This document shows positions 7,588-16,115 of a stretch of DNA of 64,000 nucleotides, piece by piece; the first letter of the stretch is position 1; every line of letters begins with the position of its first letter. The position numbers were made by a program, and so were the translations under genes. The notes under the pieces are model-generated. The model was not told the origin of the DNA. It did not search any database and was given only the letters and a program-made list of their open reading frames with translations. The stretch covers positions 124,001-188,000 of the forward strand of contig JAIOYK010000001.1 in the NCBI GenBank assembly GCA_021741145.1, given 5' to 3'. The DNA is from Rhodospirillum sp. (GTDB lineage: Bacteria; Pseudomonadota; Alphaproteobacteria; Rhodospirillales; Rhodospirillaceae).

Positions 7588-9596
7588 AGCCTTTGTCCCC
7601 GGAAACTGGCGGTCAAGGTGAAGCGGATCCGAACCCCCTCGCCCTTGGTGGACTCCACAAAAATCTCCCCGCCATGGCGCTCGACGATCCGGCGGCAAAT
7701 GGACAGTCCTAGACCAGCACCGGCCCCGCCGGCGGAACCATCGATCCGCTTAAAGATCTCAAAAATCTTCTCCCGGTTGGCCTCGTCGATGCCCCGCCCC
7801 CTATCGGACACCTCCATCCACCAGCGATCATCCCCTTCCCGGCGGGCTGAGATTTCGATCCGGTTGGGCCGCCCCTCCACCCCGAAAGTCAGGGCGTTGT
7901 CGATCAGATGGTGAAACAAAATGCGGGTCTGGTGGATATCAACGGCCATTGCGGGTAGGTCACCGACGATCACGTCCGCTCCCTTTTCCTCGATCACGGC
8001 TCCCATTTCCCGAATCGTCGCGCTCACCAGGCGATCCAGGGACGTTACCTCCCGGTTCAGGGGCATACGGTCCAAGCGGGAGTATTCCAGCAGCCCCAGG
8101 ATCTGCGCCCGCATGCGCCGGACATTGTCCTGCACATAGCCGAAAAACTCCCGGCTTTCCCCATCCAATAGGTCACCCAATCGCCGGTCGATCAATTGGA
8201 TGAACCCATTGATATTCCGCAGGGGTTCCTGCAGGTCGTGGGACGCGACGAAAGCAAAGCGTTCCAAATCCCGGTTCGAACGCTCCAGTTCGTCGCCCCG
8301 CTCGGCGAGGCGATGTTCGGCCTCGGACCGGGCTTCGACGAGGGTATTGGTGAAGTCGGCCAGATCTCGGTATTCGTCGAAGGCCAAGGCATTGGGATCC
8401 AGACGGCCTTTGCCATGGGCCGCTTGGGTCAAAAAGGAGGTGAAGCGGTCGTGGGAGGCCCGCAGCCGGGTGGCCACGCGGCGATGAATGACCAGGATCA
8501 GTCCGGCGGCGAACAGGATCGCCGCGGCCCCCATCGCCAGTTCGGTCATCAGGGTCCGGAACAGGTATTCTTTCCGCTGGGTGACAAGGGCATCCAGGTC
8601 ATCGACATAAAGACCCGCGCCCACATACCATTCCCATTCGGGGATACCGCGCACGTAGGACATCTTCCGGGCCGTCGGGTGATCGCCAACCCCAGGCATG
8701 CGGTAGGTGAGAAACCCCGACCCCACCCTGGCCTGCTTGATCAGGGACTGGACCACTTTGACACCATCCAGATCGGTGGCATTGATCATGTTCCGGCCCC
8801 GCGCCGGTCCGGCCAGGGATACGCCGGTCCAGTCGCCCACAAAGACGTAGGATCCGTCGGCCGACCGCATTGAGGCCAGCCGCTCGATGACTCGCTCCTT
8901 TACGGAGGCCCGCAGGTCCGACATGTACTCCCCGGTCCCAACGATCCAGTCCAGGGGTTCGAAATGGCGGACATAGGAGATCTTCTCGTGGATCCGATCG
9001 TCCAGAGGGAGGTTCGGCCGATTCCACGAGTAGCCTTGGAACCCGGCGCCATCCAACTGGACCAGTTCGATCATGTCGGGCACCACGGACTCGCCCTTGG
9101 CCCCTGTCAGATGGGACACGTCCCGCCCTTCCATGGCGGGATTGATGGCATTCAACTGAGCGATACCGGTCATGTCGACAGCGAAGAAATACCCCCGCCC
9201 ACCATCATAGCGCAAAGGGCGAAGGGTTTCCCGCACCAGGTTTTCCAGCTCCTCCCGGCTTTTTCCGACGCCCTGGGTGGCAACCAAATGCGCGACCTGG
9301 GCATGGGCCCGATCGACCCGATCTCGCAGCTCCTGGCGCATGTCCTCCGCCGCCCGGTCCGTGGCGAAGTCCACGTAAGCGACCGCTTCGTCCACGAGAA
9401 CCCGCAGGTAAAGTTTCTTTTCGGACAACAGGCTTTCGCGGATATTTCGGGTCTCCTCGGTAAACCCGACGACACGGATGGTGAGCCACAGGACGGAAAA
9501 GAGCGCGATCAGCGCCACGGCGACTCCGCTCATGGCCATGGTCAAGGTGCCGATCAGGCTCCGCCGCCCCCCGCCTTCGGTCCCAAACCTGTCCAT
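7572..9596 (-). CDS. Double-Cache sensor histidine kinase
   Basis: A membrane sensor kinase of about 674 residues. A TM helix near the N-terminus is followed by two successive Cache-type periplasmic modules (each with the GRGYFFAVDMTG / DGSYVFVGDWTG type of strand and a WxVGTGxY / WYVGAGLY ending), then a second TM. A coiled coil (EAEHRLAERGDELERSNRDLERF) leads to HisKA with the phospho-accepting His in ASHDLQEPLRN. HATPase_c has N (HHLIDNALTF), G1 (DRGRGID) and G2 (GAGLGLSI) boxes. No receiver domain or adjacent regulator exists, so it is an orphan kinase. The ATG at 9596 has GGGAG four bases upstream; a GTG at 9638 is an alternative. The ligand is probably a small organic molecule, by family analogy only. 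Confidence 0.9.
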   Translation of the reverse strand: MDRFGTEGGGRRSLIGTLTMAMSGVAVALIALFSVLWLTIRVVGFTEETRNIRESLLSEKKLYLRVLVDEAVAYVDFATDRAAEDMRQELRDRVDRAHAQVAHLVATQGVGKSREELENLVRETLRPLRYDGGRGYFFAVDMTGIAQLNAINPAMEGRDVSHLTGAKGESVVPDMIELVQLDGAGFQGYSWNRPNLPLDDRIHEKISYVRHFEPLDWIVGTGEYMSDLRASVKERVIERLASMRSADGSYVFVGDWTGVSLAGPARGRNMINATDLDGVKVVQSLIKQARVGSGFLTYRMPGVGDHPTARKMSYVRGIPEWEWYVGAGLYVDDLDALVTQRKEYLFRTLMTELAMGAAAILFAAGLILVIHRRVATRLRASHDRFTSFLTQAAHGKGRLDPNALAFDEYRDLADFTNTLVEARSEAEHRLAERGDELERSNRDLERFAFVASHDLQEPLRNINGFIQLIDRRLGDLLDGESREFFGYVQDNVRRMRAQILGLLEYSRLDRMPLNREVTSLDRLVSATIREMGAVIEEKGADVIVGDLPAMAVDIHQTRILFHHLIDNALTFGVEGRPNRIEISARREGDDRWWMEVSDRGRGIDEANREKIFEIFKRIDGSAGGAGAGLGLSICRRIVERHGGEIFVESTKGEGVRIRFTLTASFRGQRLWDGR

Positions 9597-9763
9597 GGCA
9601 CTCCCAAGGGTCCGGTGGAGCCTCGACACGCAATCCACGATGATTTCCGTACAGACTCCACGACCACTCTTTTACCCCGACGGGTCGGAAAATCCAACAG
9701 AGCGGCACCCCTCTGCCCCCGGGTCCTCTCCCCGGGGCCCCCTCGGGGGCTTCCCCGATGGAA

Positions 9764-9796
9764 GAAGGGCCAGACCCCTGCGGAGTCCGGCCCTTC
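9764..9796 (-). terminator. Hairpin downstream of the betaine operon
   Basis: GAAGGGCC pairs with GGCCCTTC, extended by GAC/GTC, directly after the sarcosine methyltransferase gene. On the minus strand it is followed by TTCCATC, a weak U-rich tail. It probably ends the metK-gsmt-sdmt transcript. Confidence 0.5.
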
Positions 9797-9829
9797 CCGC
9801 TGTCTCACCCGGGCTTATGCCCTTTGGGG

Positions 9830-10684
9830 TTATCCCTTGCGGAACATCATGATGCCCCAGGCCAGGTGTCCCGCGGTCCCCGCCTTCACCCAATTGTTCA
9901 AGCCGACCAGCATCCGGTCCAAGTAGTCACCGCTCGCCGAAGAGGACAAGAGAGCGCGCTTGGCTTCCATGACCTCCGCCACCCGACCGTAATGGCGGGG
10001 CAGTTGACCGGTCAGGTCACGCACCGCGAGCTCGGTGAATCCCATCGCACCCAGGCTCTGCCGGTAGAAGGCGAATGAGGCGAGGCTGTCCAGGTGGATC
10101 CGGTCATAGACCGGCTGCAGCACACCTTCCGGGCAATCGTCGGCCTGCATGGGATCGGTCCAGACAAACACCCCCCCGGGCTTGAGCACCCGCTTGACCT
10201 CCTTCAGCACCTGAAGCCGATCCCCGGAATGGAGGATCGCGTCCTGGGACCAGACCACGTCGAAGGTGCCATCCGGTTCGGGAATCTCCTCGAAACTGCC
10301 ATGGACGATCCTGACCTTGTCGGACAGGCCCTGCTCGGCGGTCAGCCGTTTATTGGTGGCGTTCTGGACCTTGGAAATATTCAGGCAATCGACGGCGCAA
10401 CCGAACCGCTTGGCCAGATGGCGCGCCGCGCCTCCATACCCGGCCCCGATGTCCAGCACCTTATGGGCCGCGCCCAGACCCTTCAGGGCCTTGTCGAGCA
10501 TGGTCCCCATGGCGGTCACGGTCAGGCGGCTGGCCTGGCCGATGTCGTCGGTGGTGTCATAAAGGCCGATGTGGATATCCTCCCCCCCCCAGATCTGGAA
10601 GTAGAAGCTATCGGCGTCTCCGCTGTCGTAGTAGCTCTCGGCCACGTCGTTCAACTGGGAAATCTTGTCGTTGCTATCCGGCAT
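9830..10684 (-). CDS. Sarcosine/dimethylglycine N-methyltransferase
   Basis: A 284-residue class I SAM methyltransferase that adds the second and third methyl groups to sarcosine, yielding glycine betaine, the osmoprotectant. The opening ISQLNDVAESYYDSGDADS and the YFQIWGGEDIHIGLY block are characteristic of the SDMT family. The SAM-binding motif I reads VLDIGAGYGGAARHLA and motif II DVVWSQDAILHS. The ATG at 10684 overlaps the end of the glycine methyltransferase gene by 11 bp, which indicates coupling. The longer reading frame upstream is just the other gene's shadow. Assignment rests on both family signature and partner genes. Confidence 0.88.
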   Translation of the reverse strand: MPDSNDKISQLNDVAESYYDSGDADSFYFQIWGGEDIHIGLYDTTDDIGQASRLTVTAMGTMLDKALKGLGAAHKVLDIGAGYGGAARHLAKRFGCAVDCLNISKVQNATNKRLTAEQGLSDKVRIVHGSFEEIPEPDGTFDVVWSQDAILHSGDRLQVLKEVKRVLKPGGVFVWTDPMQADDCPEGVLQPVYDRIHLDSLASFAFYRQSLGAMGFTELAVRDLTGQLPRHYGRVAEVMEAKRALLSSSASGDYLDRMLVGLNNWVKAGTAGHLAWGIMMFRKG

Positions 10685-11510
10685 CGGGATGGGCCTTCTC
10701 CGCGACGTGAACAAAGAAATCGGGGTCCTGTTCCGGGTGCGTTTCCTGGAAGTCGCCATAGGTGTCGATCTTCTGGAAACCCGCTTCATGGATCAGCCGG
10801 CTCATATAGGCCCGACGCAGCGGGAACATGTTCAGCCGGTATTCCGACCCATCGGGGAAGGAATACTTGAACCGGGCCAAGCCCTCGTCCATATGCTCCG
10901 GCTCCGCGGAAACCCTGTCCCCGCAGTAGTAGAATTTATGCTGGCTGCTGAACCCGGCATCCAGGATGGCGTCATAATTCCGCTGATCGATGATCAGAAT
11001 GCCATCGTGGTTCAGGGCGGCATAGAACTCCGCCAGGGCCCGGCGCCGGTCGTGCTCGTCAAACAGGTGGGTGAAGGAATTCCCCAGGCAGATGATGGCA
11101 TCGTACTTGCCCCGAATATCCTTGTTCAGCCATCGCCAATCGGCTTGGGTGGTCTTCAGGATGAATTGGTGCTTCTTGCCGTTTTCGAAAGCCTTGGCCA
11201 GCATGGCCGCATTGCCGTCGGCGCTGGTCACGTCGAAGCCCGCCTTGAGAAGCTGGACCGAGTTGAACCCCGTCCCCGTGGCGACATCCAGCACTTTTTT
11301 GCATCCCCTCTCCCGGAGGATGTCGATGAAGAATTGGCCCTCGGCCTCGACCCTCGCGTCCCAGTCGATCAATTCATCCCATTTCTCGACGAAGGTCTTC
11401 ACGTATTCCTGTCTATAGTGGTTCGTTTCGCGCACCGCCAGGGGATCGTCTCCGTAGTCCTGGCGGGTGGCGATCAATTCATGATTCTCGATAGCCTGTT
11501 CCCGTGGCAT
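10674..11510 (-). CDS. Glycine/sarcosine N-methyltransferase
   Basis: A 278-residue SAM methyltransferase expected to methylate glycine to sarcosine and dimethylglycine. Motif I is VLDVATGTGFNSVQLLKAGF and motif II AIICLGNSFTHLF, with the usual GSMT N-terminus (RETNHYRQEYVKTFVEKWDE). The ATG at 11510 has AGAGAGGA upstream. Together with the next gene it completes glycine to glycine betaine, consuming three SAM per betaine. That explains the metK gene immediately upstream in the same direction. Such pairs are known in halophiles, so the operon suggests salt stress in the natural habitat. Confidence 0.88.
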   Translation of the reverse strand: MPREQAIENHELIATRQDYGDDPLAVRETNHYRQEYVKTFVEKWDELIDWDARVEAEGQFFIDILRERGCKKVLDVATGTGFNSVQLLKAGFDVTSADGNAAMLAKAFENGKKHQFILKTTQADWRWLNKDIRGKYDAIICLGNSFTHLFDEHDRRRALAEFYAALNHDGILIIDQRNYDAILDAGFSSQHKFYYCGDRVSAEPEHMDEGLARFKYSFPDGSEYRLNMFPLRRAYMSRLIHEAGFQKIDTYGDFQETHPEQDPDFFVHVAEKAHPDAG

Positions 11511-11542
11511 CCGTTGGTGTCCTCTCTGTTGGCGAAGAGATC

Positions 11543-11575
11543 CCGTCCGTGAGGGGAAAAACACCTCGCGGACGG
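11543..11575 (-). promoter_or_regulatory. Intercistronic hairpin between metK and the methyltransferase genes
   Basis: A 12-bp stem (CCGTCCGTGAGG with CCTCGCGGACGG, one T-G wobble) and a 9-base loop fill most of the 81-bp gap. There is no T-run after it on the minus strand. It could be an mRNA-stability or attenuation element that lets metK be expressed at a different level from the betaine genes. Confidence 0.5.
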
Positions 11576-11591
11576 AAATCGAAGTGGTCTC

Positions 11592-12770
11592 TTATTGGGC
11601 GGCGGCGCGCCCCGCGGACGCGGCGAGGGCTTGGGCGCGGTCGACCTTTTCCCAGGAAAAGCTCTCCCCGGTCCGGCCAAAGTGACCGTTGGACGCGGTG
11701 GGCCGGTAGAGGGGGCGCAGCAGGTCCAGCATCCGCACGATGCCCTTGGGGCGCAGGTCGAAATGCTCGCGCACCAGGCCTTCGAGAACCTTGTGGTCCA
11801 CCTTGCCTGTCCCGAAGGTGTTCACGAAAACGCTGGTCGGCTGGGCCACGCCGATGGCATAGGAAATCTGGACCTCGCACTTGCTGGCCAGGCCCGAGGC
11901 CACGATGTTCTTCGCCACATACCGGGCGGCATATGCCGCGGACCGATCCACCTTGGAGGGATCCTTGCCGGAGAAGGCCCCACCCCCGTGGCGCCCCATG
12001 CCGCCATAGGTGTCGACGATGATCTTCCGTCCGGTCAAACCGCAATCCCCGACGGGGCCCCCGATGACGAAGCGGCCGGTCGGGTTGACGTGGAAGGTGA
12101 TGTTGTCCTGGGCGTATTCCGCGGGCAGAACGGGTTTGATGACTTCCTCGATCACCGCCTCGCGCAGGTTTTCGTGGGACACATCCTCGTCGTGCTGGGT
12201 CGACAACACGATGGTATCGATCCCCACCGGCTTGTCATTCTCGTAGCGGATGGAGACCTGGGACTTCACGTCGGGGCGCAACCACTTCAGACGACCGGAG
12301 GAGCGAGCCTCGGCCTGTTTGGCGGTCAGCCGGTGCGCGAGTTGGATGGGCAGGGGCATCAGTTCAGGGGATTCATCGCAGGCGAATCCGAACATCAGAC
12401 CCTGGTCGCCCGCGCCCTGATCCAGGTGCAGGCCCGCGCCCTCGTCCACGCCCTGGGCGATATCCGGGGACTGCTTGTCCAGGGCCACCAACACCGCGAC
12501 GCTGTCGCCGTGGTAGCCCATGCGCGGGTCGTTATAACCGATGTCCTTGATGGTGGCGCGCACCACATCGGTGTAATCCACCTGGGCGGTGGTCGTGATC
12601 TCGCCCGACAGGATGGCCATGCCGGTGTTGACCATGGTCTCACAGGCCACCCGGGCGGACGGATCCTGAGTCAGGATCGCGTCGAGGATGGCGTCGGAGA
12701 TGTTATCGGCCAACTTGTCCGGATGGCCCGCTCCCACGGATTCCGACGTGAAGATGTAGCTTTCGGACAT
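11592..12770 (-). CDS. metK: S-adenosylmethionine synthetase
   Basis: A 392-residue enzyme making SAM from methionine and ATP. It has the family signatures [15 protein letters not shown] at the N-terminus, [12 protein letters not shown] and the phosphate loop [19 protein letters not shown]. The ATG at 12770 is preceded by a purine-rich AAGGAAAGG. It is first in a unit with the two betaine methyltransferases, so it may be a dedicated or dual-use copy. Whether the genome has a second metK cannot be seen. A GC-rich structured leader lies upstream (see separate entry). Confidence 0.97.
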   Translation of the reverse strand: MSESYIFTSESVGAGHPDKLADNISDAILDAILTQDPSARVACETMVNTGMAILSGEITTTAQVDYTDVVRATIKDIGYNDPRMGYHGDSVAVLVALDKQSPDIAQGVDEGAGLHLDQGAGDQGLMFGFACDESPELMPLPIQLAHRLTAKQAEARSSGRLKWLRPDVKSQVSIRYENDKPVGIDTIVLSTQHDEDVSHENLREAVIEEVIKPVLPAEYAQDNITFHVNPTGRFVIGGPVGDCGLTGRKIIVDTYGGMGRHGGGAFSGKDPSKVDRSAAYAARYVAKNIVASGLASKCEVQISYAIGVAQPTSVFVNTFGTGKVDHKVLEGLVREHFDLRPKGIVRMLDLLRPLYRPTASNGHFGRTGESFSWEKVDRAQALAASAGRAAAQ

Positions 12771-13442
12771 GGTTTTCCTTTCCTTCTTGTTCCAAGAGCG
12801 GCCAGAGAGGGGGTCCCCCCCGTATCCGCTTGGCGATCCGCTCACGCTTATGTTCCGGTGGCCGGACGCCCGACCACGCTTCAGTCCATTGGCGCGCCAC
12901 GCGCGCAAACCGACGCCCTGGTCGGGCAGACCGGCCCAGGGCTCGAACCTCTGGACCACGGCTCAGCCACGCCAATATATGTATTTTCGGGGATCAATAA
13001 TTATGAGTGACGAGAGCAGTGAAAAGCTCGAATGTCATTGAATCGTGACAAAACTAGTTTCACAATTACCACAATATTATCGTGGATGAATAGAATCCAT
13101 CCACGCAAAATCCCCAAACCGACACGAAAAAATAGCCCCGCGACTAGGCGGTGACCACGGCAATACCAACCGCTTTCGAGGATTAAAGCCTACCAGGGGA
13201 AAAATCTATTTTAAGGTTTTAAATATTTTTTTTATCTCTTATGATAGCCCGTTCTCGAGAATCACGCTGATGGTGGAGCGAAGCATCGCCGCCGCGCGAA
13301 GGCCTCGGGATTTCAACTCCCATTTCATTCTCCGACCCTCCCCGCCCACGACCTTGAAAGGGGAGACGCTTGCCCTCGTGCGTGTCATGATCCCCTCCCC
13401 CCGCTTCCACAGTCCCATCGCGTGATCGAGAAAGTGACTTCA
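12771..13442. other. 672-bp gene-free region between metK and the HerA-like ATPase gene
   Basis: The metK-proximal part (12781-12970) is GC-rich and can fold into several stems, so it is probably the metK 5' leader. I could not match it to a SAM riboswitch class. From about 12970 to 13245 the DNA is strikingly AT-rich for this window, as expected for divergent promoters. Around 13200-13245 T-rich stretches followed by TATGAT could serve the plus-strand gene. A frame at 13219-13458 on the minus strand looks non-coding. Confidence 0.5.
13081..13104. repeat. Inverted repeat in the metK/ATPase divergent region
   Basis: CGTGGATG and CATCCACG flank an 8-base A/T-rich spacer, a perfect 8-bp dyad in the AT-rich divergent region. 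There is no T-run beside it, so an operator is as likely as a terminator. The protein that might bind is unknown. Confidence 0.45.
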
Positions 13443-14978
13443 ATGACTCCCTCGGCATTTCTCGGCGCTTCCGCCGACGGTCCCGTTGTCCAGCGGCTGG
13501 ACAAAATCAATCGTCACGGCCTGATCGCCGGCGCCACCGGCACGGGCAAGACCGTGACCCTGAAGGTCCTTGCCCAGGCTTATTCGGAAGCGGGTATTCC
13601 CGTCTTCGTCGCCGATGTGAAGGGGGACCTGTCGGGCTTGGCGGAAGCGGGGTCTCCCAGGGATTTCCTGACCCGGCGTGCCCAGGAGGTCGGCCTGGAG
13701 GATCTGTTCTTCCACGGCAGTCCCACCGTTTTCTGGGACCTGGAAGGAACCCGAGGCATGCCACCCCGGGTCACCGTATCCGAACTGGGGCCTGTCCTCC
13801 TGTCTCGCCTTCTGGATCTGACGGATGCCCAGGAAGGGGTTCTGCATATCGCCTTTCGCCTCGCCGACGAGGAAGGTCTGTTGGTCCTCGACCTGAAGGA
13901 TCTGCGCGCCCTGTTGGTCCATGTCGGGAACACGGCCCAGGAGTTGCGGACCACCTATGGCATGGTGTCCCCCGCCTCCGTCGGGGCCATCCTGCGGCGC
14001 CTGCTCGCCTTGGAGAACGAAGGAGGCGACCGGTTGTTCGGAGAACCCTCCCTCGAGGTCGCCGACCTTGCCCGTCCAGGGCCGCATGGCGAAGGCCCCA
14101 TCCACCTGTTGGTGGCCGACACTCTGATCGCCAATCCGCTCCTCTATTCCACGGTCATGCTGTGGATTCTGTCCGAACTCTATGAGGATTTGCCGGAGGT
14201 CGGTGATACCGACAAGCCGGTCCTCGCCCTGTTCCTGGACGAGGCCCACCTGTTGTTCACGGACACCCCAAAAGCGCTCGTGGACAAGATCACCCAGGTC
14301 ACCCGCCTGATCCGATCCAAGGGCGTGGGCGTGTACTACATCACCCAAAGCCCCCGGGACATTCCCGATCCCGTGCTGGCCCAGTTGGGCACGCGGATTC
14401 AACACGGCCTCAGGGCCTATACGCCCGGCGAACGGAGCGCGATCAAGGCGGTGGCCGACGGATTCCGACCCAACCCAGCCTTTGACACGGGCACCGTTGT
14501 CACCGAACTGGCCACGGGAGAAGCCCTTGTGTCCACCCTGGACGCCAAGGGCGCGCCGACGGTGGTCCAACGCACCCTGATCCGCCCCCCCGCCTGCTCC
14601 CTTGACCCGGTGAGCGACCGTCTCCGAGACCGCCTGATCGCCGCCCATCCCGACCGAGCCCACTACACAAAATTCGTGGACCGGGAATCCGCCTATGAAA
14701 TCCTCGCCGCCCGCGCCGAGGCCCGCGTCCCGGAAGGGGAAGGGAACGAGCAGGAGGAGGACACATCCACCCGTGGCCGGAGCAAGGGGAAAGGCAAAGG
14801 CCGGTCCCGCGTTCCCTCGACGGAAGGACCGTCGAGTCGGCGCTCCTCCAGCAGTGGACGCGGTGGGTCGGATACCGTCGTGGAGACGGCGATGAAAAGT
14901 GTCGTCCGAAGCGTTGGTCGCACCCTGGGCCGCGAAATCGTCCGTGGCCTGCTCGGCTCCATGTTCAGAGGCCGGTAA
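13443..14978 (+). CDS. HerA/YjgR-like ATPase (DUF853)
   Basis: A 511-residue P-loop ATPase of the HerA/FtsK superfamily, YjgR branch. Walker A is GATGTGKT close to the N-terminus after NRHGLIAG. Walker B is ALFLDEAHLLF, and a sensor-like region reads GVGVYYITQSPRDIP. The last 90 residues are low complexity (Arg, Ser, Gly, Lys rich) before a short amphipathic end (VVRSVGRTLGREIVRGLLGS), as in many family members. The cellular role of YjgR proteins is not established. It stands alone, convergent with the UPF0104 gene. The ATG at 13443 fits the family's N-terminus; GTG at 13422 is an alternative. Confidence 0.88.
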   Translation: MTPSAFLGASADGPVVQRLDKINRHGLIAGATGTGKTVTLKVLAQAYSEAGIPVFVADVKGDLSGLAEAGSPRDFLTRRAQEVGLEDLFFHGSPTVFWDLEGTRGMPPRVTVSELGPVLLSRLLDLTDAQEGVLHIAFRLADEEGLLVLDLKDLRALLVHVGNTAQELRTTYGMVSPASVGAILRRLLALENEGGDRLFGEPSLEVADLARPGPHGEGPIHLLVADTLIANPLLYSTVMLWILSELYEDLPEVGDTDKPVLALFLDEAHLLFTDTPKALVDKITQVTRLIRSKGVGVYYITQSPRDIPDPVLAQLGTRIQHGLRAYTPGERSAIKAVADGFRPNPAFDTGTVVTELATGEALVSTLDAKGAPTVVQRTLIRPPACSLDPVSDRLRDRLIAAHPDRAHYTKFVDRESAYEILAARAEARVPEGEGNEQEEDTSTRGRSKGKGKGRSRVPSTEGPSSRRSSSSGRGGSDTVVETAMKSVVRSVGRTLGREIVRGLLGSMFRGR

Positions 14979-14985
14979 AGTCTTT

Positions 14986-15020
14986 GAGGATCAGCCCTTC
15001 TCCGGACTGGCCCGATCCTC
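14986..15020. terminator. Convergent-gene hairpin
   Basis: GAGGATC and GATCCTC form a 7-bp stem around a 21-base loop in the 45-bp gap between the convergent ATPase and UPF0104 genes. It is flanked by short pyrimidine tracts rather than a long T-run, so it is only a probable bidirectional terminator. Confidence 0.4.
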
Positions 15021-15023
15021 ATC

Positions 15024-16115
15024 CTAGGCGGCCCCGTCGGGGCCGATGGCCTTGGCGGCCCCGTCGGGGCCGATGGCCTTGGCGGCCCCGTCGGGGCCGA
15101 TGGCCTTGGTGGCCCCGTCGGTTGGCATAGCCGTGGTGGCCCCGTCCAGCCGGGCGCGACCTTTCCACAGGGCCGCCATGCCGTCCGGATCCCGCCAGGC
15201 CCAGAGTCCGCCGCCAATCACCCCGGTGATCACCGCCGAGAACCCGTAGAGCAGGGACACGGCCACCGCCTGATCGGCGGGCAAGCCGACCACGCCAAAC
15301 CCCAGGACCAGCGCGCCCTCCCGCAGACCCCATCCGGCGATGGACACGGGAACCGCCGCCACCAGGATGGCCGGGGGGAAGACCAAGGCCATCTGGACCA
15401 GGGTGGCCTCCGACCCGATAGCCCGGGCATAGAGCCAGACCACGGTGATGTCGATCAAATGGGGCGCGATGAGCAGGGCCAGAACCGGCGCCGCGGTCCG
15501 CCGGGATAAGAGCGCCAGCCAAGCCGAATTCGACAGGGCGACGAAGGGGGCCGCCCCCTTCCATGTGGCCAAGGCCCGAGGCATGTGGCGCAGGGACAAA
15601 AGGACCAACAGACATCCGAGTCCACCCAGGACCAGGGTGGTCAGACCGTGGACCACCAGGGGGTCGGTGGCCTGTTCGGACAGGGTGGGCAGTCCAATGG
15701 CGCAGAGGGCGATAAGACCAAGGAAACTACAGACCCGGTCGACAACGATGGATCGGGTCGATAGTCCCAAGGGCAGACCCAGGCGATAGCCGTTCCAAAC
15801 CCGCGCGGCATCCCCGCCGATGGTCGAGGGCATCGCTTGGTTGAAAAACAGGCCCAAAAGGACATTTCGCCAGGCCGCCCCATAGGCCAGGGCCGTCTCA
15901 TGGGCGGACAACACCAACGTCCAGCGCAGGGCTCCGCCCATGGCCTGGAGTTGCAACAGGGCCAGCGCCCCCAGTGCGGTCAGGGCCACGCCCCCATCCA
16001 TGCGAGCCCAGAGGGCGGCGAAATCCACGCCCGCGAAGATATAGCCCAGGATCCCCAGGGACACGGCCGCTTTAAGCAGGGTGACCAACCAGGATAGACG
16101 CGCCTTTTCAGCCAT
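15024..16115 (-). CDS. UPF0104/AglD-like (LPG synthase TM region) membrane protein
   Basis: A 363-residue polytopic protein of the lysylphosphatidylglycerol-synthase-TM/UPF0104 family (flippase-like). About eight hydrophobic helices are visible, along with family blocks FFNQAMPSTIGGDAARVW and VSIAGWGLREGALV. Function in this family is poorly defined; transport or flipping of lipid-linked substrates is proposed. It overlaps the upstream glycosyltransferase gene by 8 bp, so a joint role in lipid glycosylation is plausible. The C-terminus is odd: after the last helix the chain ends in three and a half KAIGPDGAA repeats that run right to the stop codon. Confidence 0.87.
   Translation of the reverse strand: MAEKARLSWLVTLLKAAVSLGILGYIFAGVDFAALWARMDGGVALTALGALALLQLQAMGGALRWTLVLSAHETALAYGAAWRNVLLGLFFNQAMPSTIGGDAARVWNGYRLGLPLGLSTRSIVVDRVCSFLGLIALCAIGLPTLSEQATDPLVVHGLTTLVLGGLGCLLVLLSLRHMPRALATWKGAAPFVALSNSAWLALLSRRTAAPVLALLIAPHLIDITVVWLYARAIGSEATLVQMALVFPPAILVAAVPVSIAGWGLREGALVLGFGVVGLPADQAVAVSLLYGFSAVITGVIGGGLWAWRDPDGMAALWKGRARLDGATTAMPTDGATKAIGPDGAAKAIGPDGAAKAIGPDGAA
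15028..15135. repeat. 27-bp tandem repeat at the 3' end of the UPF0104 gene
   Basis: Three near-identical 27-bp units (15028-15054, 15055-15081, 15082-15108) and a diverged fourth (15109-15135) encode KAIGPDGAA-type 9-residue repeats at the extreme C-terminus. Each unit also contains the palindrome GGCCCCGtcGGGGCC, so the mRNA end can form a row of small hairpins. Confidence 0.9.

Noticed and set aside
12936-12954. tRNA T-arm-like sequence (GGTTCGAGCC on the minus strand)
   Set aside because: No acceptor, D or anticodon stems can be built around it; it is part of the metK leader.
11595-13010. Plus-strand frame of 471 codons opposite metK
   Set aside because: Antisense to metK and without recognisable domain; an effect of high GC at third positions.
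13219-13458. Minus-strand 79-codon frame in the metK/ATPase gap
   Set aside because: It overlaps the start of the ATPase gene, has no ribosome-binding site and no family likeness.
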